From positions 248,001 through 312,000 of the forward strand of contig CAWDIV010000039.1 of assembly GCA_963802355.1 (NCBI GenBank): 64,000 nt of DNA, given 5' to 3'. Source of the DNA: SG8-41 sp963802355 (GTDB lineage: Bacteria; Pseudomonadota; Gammaproteobacteria; Burkholderiales; SG8-41). The first letter of the stretch is position 1. The number at the start of each line of letters is the position of its first letter. Positions 1-8,104 of this stretch are shown here, in pieces. The notes beneath the pieces are model-generated. The model searched no databases, was not told the DNA's origin, and worked only from the letters and a program-made list of their open reading frames with translations. A program made the translations under genes and the position numbers.

Positions 1-498
1 GTTCGGCTTCGCTGCGGCGAGATCGATCAACGCCTTTACGCTGCTCGCGGGGAAGGACGGATGCGCCACGAGAACCAGCGGTCCGGCGCCGAGCATCATC
101 ACCGGCGTGAACGACTTCACCGGATCGAACGGCAGCTTGCTGTAGACGGCGGCGTTCATCGTGTGGGAAGTCGACATGAAGAGCAGCGTATAGCCGTCGG
201 GCGCGGCCCTGGCGGTGAACTCCGTGGCGATGATGCCGTTAGCCCCCGGCCGGTTGTCGACCACGATCTGCTGACCGAGACGCTCGGTCAACTTCGCTCC
301 GACGAAGCGCGCCATCATGTCGGTGCCGCTGCCCGCCGGGTTCCCCACGATGATGCGGACCGGTCGGGTGGGGTAGGCGGTAGCAGCGTGGGAGCGGGAT
401 TCAGGTGCGCTGGCAGCAGCAACATCGAGGGGGCTCGCCGGCAAGCCGACCAGCATGATTACGAACGGCAACGACAATCTCTTGCCTGTGATAGGCAT
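1..498 (-). CDS. Bug/TctC-family periplasmic receptor, 3' end outside window
   Basis: N-terminal 166 residues of a tripartite tricarboxylate transporter receptor, which binds small carboxylates in the periplasm and passes them to a TctA/TctB membrane pair. The start at 498 follows AAAGGA by 8 bases. A signal peptide occupies about the first 30 residues, followed by the YPTRPVRIIV first strand and the loop PAGSGTDMMAR, whose Asp binds the ligand backbone in the family. GANGIIATEF and APDGYTLLF are also typical. It is transcribed divergently from the next receptor at 575, with about 75 bases between starts. The ligand cannot be told from sequence. Confidence 0.93.
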   Translation of the reverse strand, partial: MPITGKRLSLPFVIMLVGLPASPLDVAAASAPESRSHAATAYPTRPVRIIVGNPAGSGTDMMARFVGAKLTERLGQQIVVDNRPGANGIIATEFTARAAPDGYTLLFMSTSHTMNAAVYSKLPFDPVKSFTPVMMLGAGPLVLVAHPSFPASSVKALIDLAAAKPN

Positions 499-574
499 TC
501 GTGTGTCCTTTCGAACGAGGGATTGTGCCAGAATCCCGGCTGATCTCCGATCAGCCCGACCGCGACCACAGAGC

Positions 575-1597
575 ATGAGCTATCGAATCACGATCCGCGA
601 TTCACGAATACTTGGTCTTCGTGTGGCGTTGGCACTCACTCCGCTGGTGGTGGCTGCAATCATTTCGTCTGTATGGCAGGCGCCGGCTGCGGCTCAACAA
701 GCGTACCCGGTCAAGCCCGTGCGTATCATCTCGCCGTTCCCGCCGGGCGGCGGCAACGATACCCTCTGCCGCACGATCGCTCCAAAGCTCTCCGAAAGTC
801 TCAAGCAGCAGGTCATAGTCGACAACCGCGCGGGCGCGAACGGCATCATCGGCACGGAGATTGCGGCACGCGCCGCGCCCGATGGCTACACGATAGCGCT
901 CATACCGAGCGCCCACGCGGTCAACGCGACCCTCTATAAGAAGCTGCCATACGATTCGATCAAGGATTTCACCCCTATCACGCTCGTCGGCTCGAGCCCG
1001 CTGGTGCTCGCGGTGCATCCGTCGGTTCCAGTAAAGAACGTTCGAGATCTCATCTCGCTCGCGAAGGCCCGCCCCGGTCAGCTCACCTATTCCTCATCGG
1101 GCGTGGGCTCCTCGGGGCATCTGGCCGGTGCGATGTTCGACACCATGACGGGAACGTCGATGGTGCACATTCCGTACAAGGGCATGGCGATCGCCATCTC
1201 GGACATCATCGGCGGGCAGGTCTACATGACCTTCGGCACCAGTCTGTCGGTGGTGCCGCACGTGCGCAGCGGCAGGCTGCGAGCGCTGGCGATGACGGGC
1301 GCGAAACGCTCCCCGGCCTATCCCGAGCTGCCGACGGTAGCCGAAGCCGGGGTGCCCGGGTACGAGGCGAGCCTGTGGTACGGATTCGTCGGGCCTGCCC
1401 GCATGCCCCCGGACATCGTGAAGCGGCTCAACTCGGAGATCGTCACCGTGCTCGCGCTGCCGGATATCCGCGAGCGTCTTGCGAGCCAGGGCGTCGACCC
1501 GCAGACCAATACGCCGGAAGAATTCGCGCGGTTGCTCGTCTCCGACCTTGCGCGCTGGGCCAAGGTCATGGAGCGCGCGGGCGTGCGCCCAGAGTGA
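575..1597 (+). CDS. Bug/TctC-family periplasmic receptor
   Basis: Full-length receptor of 340 residues. I chose the ATG at 575; an in-frame ATG at 455 would add an implausible extension that overlaps the divergent gene. There is a long hydrophobic signal peptide ending near APAAAQQ. Ligand loop PFPPGGGNDTLCR, then GANGIIGTEIA and PDGYTIALIP. It carries VHIPYKG and the late PTVAEAGVPGYE motif typical of the family. The stop codon is the first TGA of a GGATGAGG-type intergenic repeat. Confidence 0.93.
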   Translation: MSYRITIRDSRILGLRVALALTPLVVAAIISSVWQAPAAAQQAYPVKPVRIISPFPPGGGNDTLCRTIAPKLSESLKQQVIVDNRAGANGIIGTEIAARAAPDGYTIALIPSAHAVNATLYKKLPYDSIKDFTPITLVGSSPLVLAVHPSVPVKNVRDLISLAKARPGQLTYSSSGVGSSGHLAGAMFDTMTGTSMVHIPYKGMAIAISDIIGGQVYMTFGTSLSVVPHVRSGRLRALAMTGAKRSPAYPELPTVAEAGVPGYEASLWYGFVGPARMPPDIVKRLNSEIVTVLALPDIRERLASQGVDPQTNTPEEFARLLVSDLARWAKVMERAGVRPE

Positions 1598-1676
1598 GGG
1601 ATGAGGGATGAAGGAAAAGCCAAGAACATGATCCGCCGGTCACTTCGTCCCTTCGTCACTTCGTCCTTATCACCCT
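1595..1676 (+). repeat. Paired GGATGAGG-type intergenic repeat
   Basis: The left arm (1595-1620) repeats GAGGGATGAGGGATGAAGG and contains the stop codon of the upstream receptor. The right arm (1644-1672) is a degenerate inverted version built from CTTCGTCC units. It fills the gap to the ribosome binding site of the next gene. The same dialect recurs near 4829 and 31795. Confidence 0.7.
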
Positions 1677-1703
1677 GCCGGCATCAACAAAAGGGAGGGC
1701 GAT

Positions 1704-2888
1704 ATGAAGCATTTGAGTGCAATGAGTGTCGTCATCACGGCGTTTCTCGCCCTCGTCATCGTTCCCGGCGACGACGGACGGGTGAAGGATGCGGCGGCGC
1801 AGACCCGCGCCGCGCGTGAAATACCGCGATTCGAGGTGGATTCATCCTGGCCGAAGTTGCCGGACAAGTGGGTATGGGGCCAGGTTTCCAGCGTGTCTCT
1901 CGATTCGCGGGACCATGCTTGGATTTTGCAGCGGCCACGCACCATACGGACCGACCAGAAGGGGAGAGCCGCGCCGCCGGTGCTGGAGTTCGACGCAGCG
2001 GGCAACTTCGTCCAGGGCTGGGGCGGCCCAGGCGAGGGCTACGATTGGCCGGAGATCGAACATGGGATCTACGTCGACCCCAAGGGCTTCGTTTGGATCG
2101 GCGGCAACGGCAAGACCGACCATCACCTGGTCAAGTTCACGAGAGACGGCAAATTCGTGATGCAGATCGGGCGCAAGGGCCAGAGCAAGGGCAACAAGGA
2201 TACGGAAAATGTAAACATGGCGGCCGATACGTTCGTCTATGCGAAGACGAACGAGCTTGTTGTCGCCGACGGGTACGGCAACAGGCGCATCATCGTGTTC
2301 GACGCGGATACTGGCGCGTTCAAGCGTATGTGGGGCGCGTTCGGCAACGAGCCTGCCGATACGGTGCCGCCGGTCCCGAAGGTGCCGGAGGCGTCGCGCA
2401 TTCCCGCCAAGGAAGCCACCGGAACCGGACCCCAGCAATTCGATCCGCCCGTGCACGCGGCGCGAGTATCGAACGACGGGCTCGTATACGTCTCCGACCG
2501 CGGCGGCAAGCGCGTGCAGGTCTTTACGATAGACGGGAAGTACCTGACGCAGATGTTCATCGACCGCTGGTGCGAGGCGCCGCACTGCGGCAACGGCCAG
2601 ACGGTCGCAAGCACCGCCTTTTCGCAAGATCCGCAACAGCGCTTCCTGTATGTCGCCAGCCGCAGCCCCGCGCGTATCTGGGTGCTCGACCGCAAGACCC
2701 TGGAGCCGCTGGACTCTTTCGGTCGGCCCGGCGTGGCGCCCGGCGAGTTCTACGTTCTTCACCATATGAACGTCGACTCGAAGGGCAACCTCTACACGAC
2801 CGAAGTTCAGGACGGCAAGCGCATCCAGAAGTTCGTGTTCAAGGGACTCTCCACGATGCCGTCGAATGAACGGTCTCGCGGCCCATGA
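1704..2888 (+). CDS. Secreted NHL/six-bladed beta-propeller protein
   Basis: A 394-residue exported beta-propeller of the NHL-repeat type, related to the peptidyl-alpha-hydroxyglycine alpha-amidating lyase fold. The start follows AGGGAGG by 6 bases. A signal peptide spans about residues 1-25. Propeller strands show repeated motifs such as HGIYVDPKGFVWIGG, ELVVADGYGNRRIIVFD, GLVYVSDRGGKRVQVF and NLYTTEVQDGKRIQKF. A frameshifted paralogue lies at 42002. NHL proteins often sit beside Bug receptors in this kind of genome, but no reaction can be assigned. The C-terminal SNERSRGP tail is not part of the propeller. Confidence 0.85.
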   Translation: MKHLSAMSVVITAFLALVIVPGDDGRVKDAAAQTRAAREIPRFEVDSSWPKLPDKWVWGQVSSVSLDSRDHAWILQRPRTIRTDQKGRAAPPVLEFDAAGNFVQGWGGPGEGYDWPEIEHGIYVDPKGFVWIGGNGKTDHHLVKFTRDGKFVMQIGRKGQSKGNKDTENVNMAADTFVYAKTNELVVADGYGNRRIIVFDADTGAFKRMWGAFGNEPADTVPPVPKVPEASRIPAKEATGTGPQQFDPPVHAARVSNDGLVYVSDRGGKRVQVFTIDGKYLTQMFIDRWCEAPHCGNGQTVASTAFSQDPQQRFLYVASRSPARIWVLDRKTLEPLDSFGRPGVAPGEFYVLHHMNVDSKGNLYTTEVQDGKRIQKFVFKGLSTMPSNERSRGP

Positions 2889-2973
2889 GGGTCGAATTTC
2901 TTTCTATGTTATTTGACCGAGCGTAGGACTGAGGTAGAGCCCTCGACCTGAAGCACGTTACAGGATCGCGAGA

Positions 2974-3720
2974 GTGAGCATCATCAATCCGTGGTATCAG
3001 CTCGGCTACGTCATCCCGCACCTCTACACCGACCTGGATGCGTACCAGTTCTACCGGGTCGCCCCCGAGGGCATGATGTTGCTGACGACCGGTCTCAACC
3101 TGAAGGAATACTCCCTGGCGGCCGTCGAGGAGGAGCTGCCCACTTTGTGGGAGCGCTTCGACCTGCTGGCGCGCAAGAAGGTGGATCGACTTTCCTTGAG
3201 CGGCGTACCGGTAGCGTCGGCGTTGGGGCGGAAAAAGATGCGCGAAATTCTTGCCGAAGCTCAGTCCCGAACCGGCGTGCCGTGCGACACGGATCTGGAA
3301 GCGCACATAGCCACGCTGCAGCACTTCGGCGCAACGAGGATAGCGCTCGCCACGCGCTGGCCCGACGCCGTAAACGCCGCGCTGACGCGCTACCTCAGCG
3401 AGGCGGGGATAGAAGTCATCGGCTTCCGTTCACGCGCACGGTCGCTACAGGCGAACAAGGAGTCCAGCCCGGCCGACGATCACCTGCTTGCGCTGGAATT
3501 GGGAAGTCAGGTCTTACGCGAAACGCCGGATGCCCAGGCGCTGTTGATGCCGGGCGGGTTGTGGCACGCCATTCATGCCGTGCCTCTGCTCGAGGCCGAG
3601 TTCGGCCGGCCGGTGTTGCTCAACATCCTCTCGACGACCTGGGCGGCGCTCCATGCGGCGGGCAACCGCATGCTGCACCGTCCGGATCCGCGCTGGGGCA
3701 AGGTGATGGCGAGTCTCTGA
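2974..3720 (+). CDS. Arylmalonate decarboxylase/maleate isomerase-like protein lacking the catalytic Cys
   Basis: A 248-residue member of the Asp/Glu-racemase superfamily. It matches the arylmalonate decarboxylase layout: LGYVIPH at the N-terminus, GVPCDTDLEAHIATLQ, RIALATRWPDAVN, then a LLMPGGLWHAI loop and a C-terminal WAALHAAGN helix. In arylmalonate decarboxylase the LLMPGGL position reads LLSCGGL, and that Cys is the catalytic acid; here it is Pro. The first-Cys loop of maleate isomerases (SxxCTS) also reads LSLSGVPVA. The fold is secure, but canonical decarboxylase or racemase chemistry is doubtful. Start is GTG with a weak ribosome binding site. Confidence 0.8.
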   Translation: MSIINPWYQLGYVIPHLYTDLDAYQFYRVAPEGMMLLTTGLNLKEYSLAAVEEELPTLWERFDLLARKKVDRLSLSGVPVASALGRKKMREILAEAQSRTGVPCDTDLEAHIATLQHFGATRIALATRWPDAVNAALTRYLSEAGIEVIGFRSRARSLQANKESSPADDHLLALELGSQVLRETPDAQALLMPGGLWHAIHAVPLLEAEFGRPVLLNILSTTWAALHAAGNRMLHRPDPRWGKVMASL

Positions 3721-3791
3721 CCACCGGCGATCCGCGGCCAGATCATGCGCGCGCCTCGCCCCCGTACTGCGCCGGCGACGGCGCGGATGAT

Positions 3792-3959
3792 TTAGTCGTC
3801 TTTGGCGCGCGTGCGCGTCGCGCCTGTGAGGATGCCCAGGCCCGCGAGTATCACGCAAATGATGATGATCCATTGCTGAGCCATGCCGGCGGTCGCCAGT
3901 GCCCATGCAACGCCGCCAATAAAAATCAGAAATCCAATGAGATAAAGCGCGAAGGACAT
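3792..3959 (-). CDS. Small membrane protein, 55 residues
   Basis: A short gene preceded by GAGGAGAT seven bases before its ATG (3959). It encodes MSFALYLIGFLIFIGG at the N-terminus, a second hydrophobic segment around QQWIIIICVILAGLGIL, and a basic/acidic tail TRTRAKDD. This gives two predicted transmembrane helices, probably an inner-membrane hairpin. It is convergent with the preceding decarboxylase-like gene and divergent from the GST. I do not recognise a named family. The strong ribosome binding site and clean hydropathy are the evidence that it is real. Confidence 0.7.
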   Translation of the reverse strand: MSFALYLIGFLIFIGGVAWALATAGMAQQWIIIICVILAGLGILTGATRTRAKDD

Positions 3960-4179
3960 AGAGATCTCCTCGTTTACGGTTGAGCGCTACCTTCCGGCGA
4001 TGACTGCGCCATAGGTTAGACATCAACACCTATCGAGGTTTCAGGCAGATCACGTGTTGTAACGCTTTTCGACGGTCTCAGCGGTGCAGTGTTTCAGTGA
4101 CGGGGTGTCGCGATTATCCTTTACGCGCCGGCGGTAGAATGCAGCATTCAGCACGCTCCACAAGCGAGGAGATCGACGA

Positions 4180-4824
4180 ATGAAGTTGACGCTGTACTAT
4201 GCTCCCATGACCTGCGCGCTGGTGCCCTATGTCACGCTCACCGAGGCGGGCGCCGATTTCGATGTCCACAACGTGAACACGCGCACAGGCCAGAACCGCA
4301 AACCCGAGTTCCTGGCGCTCAATCCCAAACACAAGGTCCCGGTGCTGGTGATCGACGGCGAGCCGCTGACGGAAAACGTCGCCATCCAGGTATGGATCGC
4401 GCGCCAGTTCCCCAAGGCTCGGCTGCTGCCAGCGGAATCGAAAGAGGAGATCAAGGCCATTTCGTTGATGTCGTGGTGCGCCTCGGGAATACACCCACAT
4501 ATCACGCCAAACGCCCGGCCCCAGAATTACTGCGATCTGCCCGGGTCCGAGGAAAGCGTGAAGCGGGTGGGCAATCAACTGCTATTCGAGGATTTCAAAG
4601 TCGCCGACGATCTGCTCGCCGGCCGTGATTGGTTCCTCGCGCACTTCACCGCCGTCGACGCGCATTTTTTCTGGTGTTTCCGCCGCGCGATGTCGTTCAA
4701 GCTCGATGTGTCGGCATTCAGGAACTGCATGGCCCACTTCGAGCGCATGCAGCAGCGTCCCAGCGTGCAGAAGGTGGTCGCCTACGAGAAGCAGGTGCTC
4801 GACGCGTTCGCCAAGGCGGCGTGA
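4180..4824 (+). CDS. Glutathione S-transferase family protein
   Basis: A 214-residue cytosolic GST. The N-terminal thioredoxin-like domain (about 1-80) starts MKLTLYYAPMTCALVPYV and contains the KVPVLVIDG segment with the cis-Pro and the ESxAI-like TENVAIQVWIA helix. An all-helical C-terminal domain follows. GAGGAG lies nine bases before the ATG. GSTs conjugate glutathione to electrophiles or catalyse glutathione-dependent isomerisation. It resembles the bacterial beta class; a second GST is at 27439. It appears monocistronic. Confidence 0.9.
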   Translation: MKLTLYYAPMTCALVPYVTLTEAGADFDVHNVNTRTGQNRKPEFLALNPKHKVPVLVIDGEPLTENVAIQVWIARQFPKARLLPAESKEEIKAISLMSWCASGIHPHITPNARPQNYCDLPGSEESVKRVGNQLLFEDFKVADDLLAGRDWFLAHFTAVDAHFFWCFRRAMSFKLDVSAFRNCMAHFERMQQRPSVQKVVAYEKQVLDAFAKAA

Positions 4825-4944
4825 GGCCAGAGGGATGAGGGATGAGGAGTGTCTGCTGGCCAAGGCCGCGGCATCGGAGTAGATTTTCGAGCACGGCGCG
4901 ATAAGGCGCCGTAGTCCGAATAAATTCCAAGCGAGGAGAGTGTC

Positions 4945-5943
4945 ATGCAGGTGATGAGGCCTTTACTTTCATCGTGGAGGCGCGCGGTGCCTCTGGTTGC
5001 CGGACTTGCGATGCTCCCCGTGGTTTCGCTCGCCCAGGACACCGGGTCCTCGCCCGTTCCGAAGCAGATGCGCATCGTTGCGGCCAGCATAGGCGGCACG
5101 GGCCCCGATTTTATCGCCCGCCTGCTCGCGCCCAAGCTGAGCGAAGCATGGCGCCAGACCGTGATCGTCGAGAACCGGCCGAGCGCGAACGGCATACTGG
5201 CCGCCGTGTATACCGCGCGCGGTCCCGCCGATGGTTCGGTGATCATGATCGGCAATGCGGGAACTCACGCGATCAACGCGGCCTTGTACAAGAAACTGGA
5301 GTACGATCCGGTGAGCGATTTTGCGCCGATCACCGAGATCGCTTCGATACCGCTCGCCCTCGTCATTCACCCGTCGGTCCCGGCAAAGTCCGTCAAGGAG
5401 TTGATCGCCGTGGCGAGGAAATCGCCCGGCAAGCTCAACGTCGCCGTCGCCGGCGCGTCGGGAGAGCTGATGGGCAATGCGCTGCAGGTGCAGGGGAAGG
5501 CCCCGATGACCAACATCCACTACAAGGGCGGCTCGGCGGCGGCGATCGCCGTCATGTCCGGTGAGGCGGACATGACTTTCACCTCGTACGTCGTCATCGC
5601 GCCCCACGTCGAGTCGGGACGCCTGAGAGTGCTCGGCGTCACCAGCGCCCAGCGCATGCCGCAGCTCGCAAACGTGCCGACGATCGCCGAGAACGGTCTG
5701 CCCGGCTACGATCTTGAACAGTGGTACGCCCTCTTTGCCCCGGCAAAAACGCCGGCCGCGGTGGTGCAGGCCATATACAAGGAAATCGTGCGCATCGTGG
5801 CCACCCCTGAGATCAACGAGCGCCTCGTCTCGACCGGACATCGCGTAATTGCGGGCACTCCGCAGCAGCTCGCCGACAAGGTCAAGCGCGACATCGAAAA
5901 GACCCGGCGGATCATGACCGAGTCAGGAATGCAGCAGCAGTAA
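4945..5943 (+). CDS. Bug/TctC-family periplasmic receptor
   Basis: Receptor of 332 residues. GAGGAGAG lies just upstream of the ATG at 4945. The signal peptide ends near VVSLAQD. The ligand loop is unusual, IGGTGPDFIAR, without the typical PxGG opening. Other family motifs are SANGILAAVYTA, NIHYKGGSAAA and NVPTIAENGLPGYD. The stop codon TAA is also the first three bases of the TAAGGTGTCAGG repeat that follows. Confidence 0.92.
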   Translation: MQVMRPLLSSWRRAVPLVAGLAMLPVVSLAQDTGSSPVPKQMRIVAASIGGTGPDFIARLLAPKLSEAWRQTVIVENRPSANGILAAVYTARGPADGSVIMIGNAGTHAINAALYKKLEYDPVSDFAPITEIASIPLALVIHPSVPAKSVKELIAVARKSPGKLNVAVAGASGELMGNALQVQGKAPMTNIHYKGGSAAAIAVMSGEADMTFTSYVVIAPHVESGRLRVLGVTSAQRMPQLANVPTIAENGLPGYDLEQWYALFAPAKTPAAVVQAIYKEIVRIVATPEINERLVSTGHRVIAGTPQQLADKVKRDIEKTRRIMTESGMQQQ

Positions 5944-6041
5944 GGTGTCAGGAACCTTAAGGTGTCAGGAACCTTAAGGTGTCTGACACCTTACCAACAA
6001 TCCAGGAACCTTAGGTAAGGGTTCCTGACACCTTACCAACC
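5941..6041 (+). repeat. Palindromic GGTGTCAGGAACC repeat cluster
   Basis: Two direct copies of AAGGTGTCAGGAACCTT, then the near-perfect palindrome TAAGGTGTCTGACACCTTA (5975-5993), then inverted copies ending GGGTTCCTGACACCTTACC. The whole cluster can fold into one long hairpin. It starts on the stop codon of the upstream receptor and ends just before the ribosome binding site of the next gene. Confidence 0.85.
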
Positions 6042-6056
6042 ATCACGGAGCTTTGA

Positions 6057-6824
6057 ATGATTTCTCCTGCCGCAAAAGCCGAACTCACGCCGACGGGCAA
6101 GCTGCGCGTCGGTATCAACTTCAGTAATGAGCTGCTCACCAAGCAGAGCACCAGGAACGACCCGGAGCCACGCGGCATTGCACTCGACCTCGCCCGCGAA
6201 CTGGCGCGACGGTTGGACGTGCCGCTCGAGTTCCACCGCTACGATTCAGCCGGCGCTACGGCCGACTCGGTGCGGACGGGAGCCTGGGACGTCGCATTCT
6301 TAGGCGCCGAGCCGCAGCGCGCCGCCGAAATGACCTTCACCGCTCCCTACCTCGAGATCGAAGCCACCTACCTGGTGCCGCCTGGATCCTCTTTACGCAA
6401 GATCGAAGACGTCGACCGCGCGGGGAACCGCATCGCCATTTCAGAGAAGAGTGCCTATGACCTCTATCTCAGCCGAAACATCAAGCACGCGCAGCTGGTA
6501 CGGATAAAGGGAGCGGATGAGGTATTCGATACGTTCGTGAGGGACAAGCTGGAAGCGCTCGCGAGCCTCAAGCCGCGGCTCGTGGGAGAGGCGAAGAAGC
6601 TCCCTGGCTCGCGCATCCTCGACGGCCGGTTCACGGCCGTTCAGCAGGCGGTCTGCACGCCGAAAGGACGCGATGCCGGGGCGCAGTATCTCCGCGAATT
6701 CGTCGAAGACGTGAAAGCCACGGGGCTCGTGGCCAAGGTCATCGAGCAGAACGGCGTGCAGGGCGTGACGGTCGCACCCGCGGCGCCCGGTGACGTAAGC
6801 ACCGGCCCCATGCAGCACGCATGA
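6057..6824 (+). CDS. Solute-binding family 3 domain protein without signal peptide
   Basis: A 255-residue periplasmic-binding-protein-like domain of the amino-acid type (SBP family 3). It carries GKLRVGINFSNEL, RGIALDLARELARRLDVPLEF, GAWDVAFLGAEPQRA, and TFTAPYLEIEATYLVP, which is the hallmark of the fold. The N-terminus (MISPAAKAELTPTG) has no hydrophobic segment, so as read the protein stays in the cytoplasm. The last four bases overlap the start of the following dehydrogenase (ATGA), implying translational coupling. It may be a cytosolic sensor or binding domain, or an upstream signal-encoding exon-like segment may have been lost. No ABC permease or ATPase is nearby. Confidence 0.8.
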   Translation: MISPAAKAELTPTGKLRVGINFSNELLTKQSTRNDPEPRGIALDLARELARRLDVPLEFHRYDSAGATADSVRTGAWDVAFLGAEPQRAAEMTFTAPYLEIEATYLVPPGSSLRKIEDVDRAGNRIAISEKSAYDLYLSRNIKHAQLVRIKGADEVFDTFVRDKLEALASLKPRLVGEAKKLPGSRILDGRFTAVQQAVCTPKGRDAGAQYLREFVEDVKATGLVAKVIEQNGVQGVTVAPAAPGDVSTGPMQHA

Positions 6825-7765
6825 GCTGCGTATTGTTTGCCCACCGCGACGCCGATTATTTGGCGCCGAAGCTGCGCGAGAGGTTCCCGATATTGCGGAT
6901 CCTCACGGCCATGGACTTGCCGGAAGCGGATGACCGGCTCGCCGAGGCCGATGTGATCGTCGCAGCCGGCCACTTGTTCACCGACAGAAGGTTGGGAATG
7001 GCCGGCAAGCTCAAGTGGATACATGCCATGACCACGGGATTCGACGCGATCGTCGGATCACGCACCCTGCGGCCCGACGTGCTCCTCACCACCACCCGCG
7101 GCATCCACGGGCCGCAGACCTCGGAAATGGCCATCATGTACATGATGAACCTGGCGCGCCGGACGCCGCGCATGGTCGAGAACCAGAAGCGCCGCATCTG
7201 GCAACGCTGGACCCAGATCCGGTTGTACGGCAAGACGGTGGCGATCCTGGGCATAGGCGTGATCGGCGAGGCGCTGGCGGTGCGCTGCAAGGCCCTCGGC
7301 ATGAACGTGCTGGGTGTCACCCGCACGCCGCGGGCGGTGCCTGGATTCGACCGCCAGTTCCGCTACGAGGAACTGGCGCAGGCGGCATCGCTGGCGGATT
7401 TCCTGATCGTTCTCGCGCCTCACGCCCCGGAAACCGAAAGCATCATCAATGCCCGGGTGCTGGCCGCAATGAAGCCGAGCGCGTTCCTCATCAACCTCGC
7501 CCGGGGCGCCGTGTGCGACGAGAACGCGCTGCTCGATGCGCTGCGCAGCAAGCGCATTGCGGGCGCGGGCCTGGACGTCTTTCGAACGGAGCCGCTGCCG
7601 CCGGAGAGCCCGTTCTGGGACCTGGACAACGTTATGATCAGCGCGCACTGCTCGGGCAGCAGCGACGACAACCTCGAGTTGACCTGGCCGATCATCGAAA
7701 CGAACATGACGCGCTTCCTCGAGGGCCGCTCGTCCGAGATGCTCAATCTGGTCACTAGAACTTAG
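6821..7765 (+). CDS. D-2-hydroxyacid dehydrogenase (NAD-dependent)
   Basis: A 314-residue D-isomer-specific 2-hydroxyacid dehydrogenase that interconverts a 2-oxoacid and a D-2-hydroxyacid with NAD(P)H. The Rossmann domain shows AILGIGVIGEALA (about 142-154). Catalytic residues are visible: Arg228 in NLARGAVCDE, Glu257 in FRTEPLPP and His276 in ISAHCSG. It overlaps the preceding solute-binding-domain gene by four bases, so both are made from one transcript. The specific substrate is unknown; glyoxylate/hydroxypyruvate-type reductases are the closest guess. Confidence 0.93.
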   Translation: MSCVLFAHRDADYLAPKLRERFPILRILTAMDLPEADDRLAEADVIVAAGHLFTDRRLGMAGKLKWIHAMTTGFDAIVGSRTLRPDVLLTTTRGIHGPQTSEMAIMYMMNLARRTPRMVENQKRRIWQRWTQIRLYGKTVAILGIGVIGEALAVRCKALGMNVLGVTRTPRAVPGFDRQFRYEELAQAASLADFLIVLAPHAPETESIINARVLAAMKPSAFLINLARGAVCDENALLDALRSKRIAGAGLDVFRTEPLPPESPFWDLDNVMISAHCSGSSDDNLELTWPIIETNMTRFLEGRSSEMLNLVTRT

Positions 7766-8104
7766 AGCGCAGCCTCACCACGAAGGAGTCGAAACCGCGA
7801 AGGACGGCGAACAGCCTCACCACGAAGGGCACGAAGCCACGAAGGGAGTATAGATAAAGACAAAAATCCCAGATCGAAGGAGTTGCGCAGAAGATCATGA
7901 AGGTGCCATTGGATACGCCTCCGTCCTCCAAGCGGTCGGGCAACGGGATTTCGTGCGGCTTGCCGCGCTTGGGCGGTTCCTTGGATTTGAAGAATTGAAT
8001 GTTATTCCTTCGTTCCTTCGCGGCCTTCGTGGTAAAGCTTTTGACTTACCTCGCGTCCTTGCGGCTTCGTGGTGAAGCTGTCTACTGAGGCGAGGGGGGG
8101 CGAA
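7766..8104 (+). repeat. Paired CACGAAGG-type repeat spacer
   Basis: This 339-base gap is dominated by repeats. Left arm (7776-7850) contains CCTCACCACGAAGG, CACGAAGCCACGAAGG and related units. Right arm (8008-8078) carries inverted units such as CCTTCGCGGCCTTCGTGG and CTTGCGGCTTCGTGGTGAAG. The arms could fold into one stem. Between them lies a 33-codon open frame (7897-7998) listed separately. Confidence 0.8.
7897..7998 (+). CDS. Possible 33-residue ORF inside the repeat loop
   Basis: An ATG-initiated frame with mainly G/C at third positions, beginning MKVPLDTPPSSKRSG and ending GGSLDLKN. AGGAG occurs 15 bases upstream, which is further than usual. It is neither membrane nor signal-like. It could be a gene remnant enclosed by the repeat arms or simply a chance frame. 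No family was recognised. Confidence 0.2.
   Translation: MKVPLDTPPSSKRSGNGISCGLPRLGGSLDLKN

Noticed and set aside
5975..5993. Operator palindrome for a regulator
   Set aside because: The palindrome is part of a tandem repeat cluster present as several copies and anchored at a stop codon; nothing ties it to a regulator gene.
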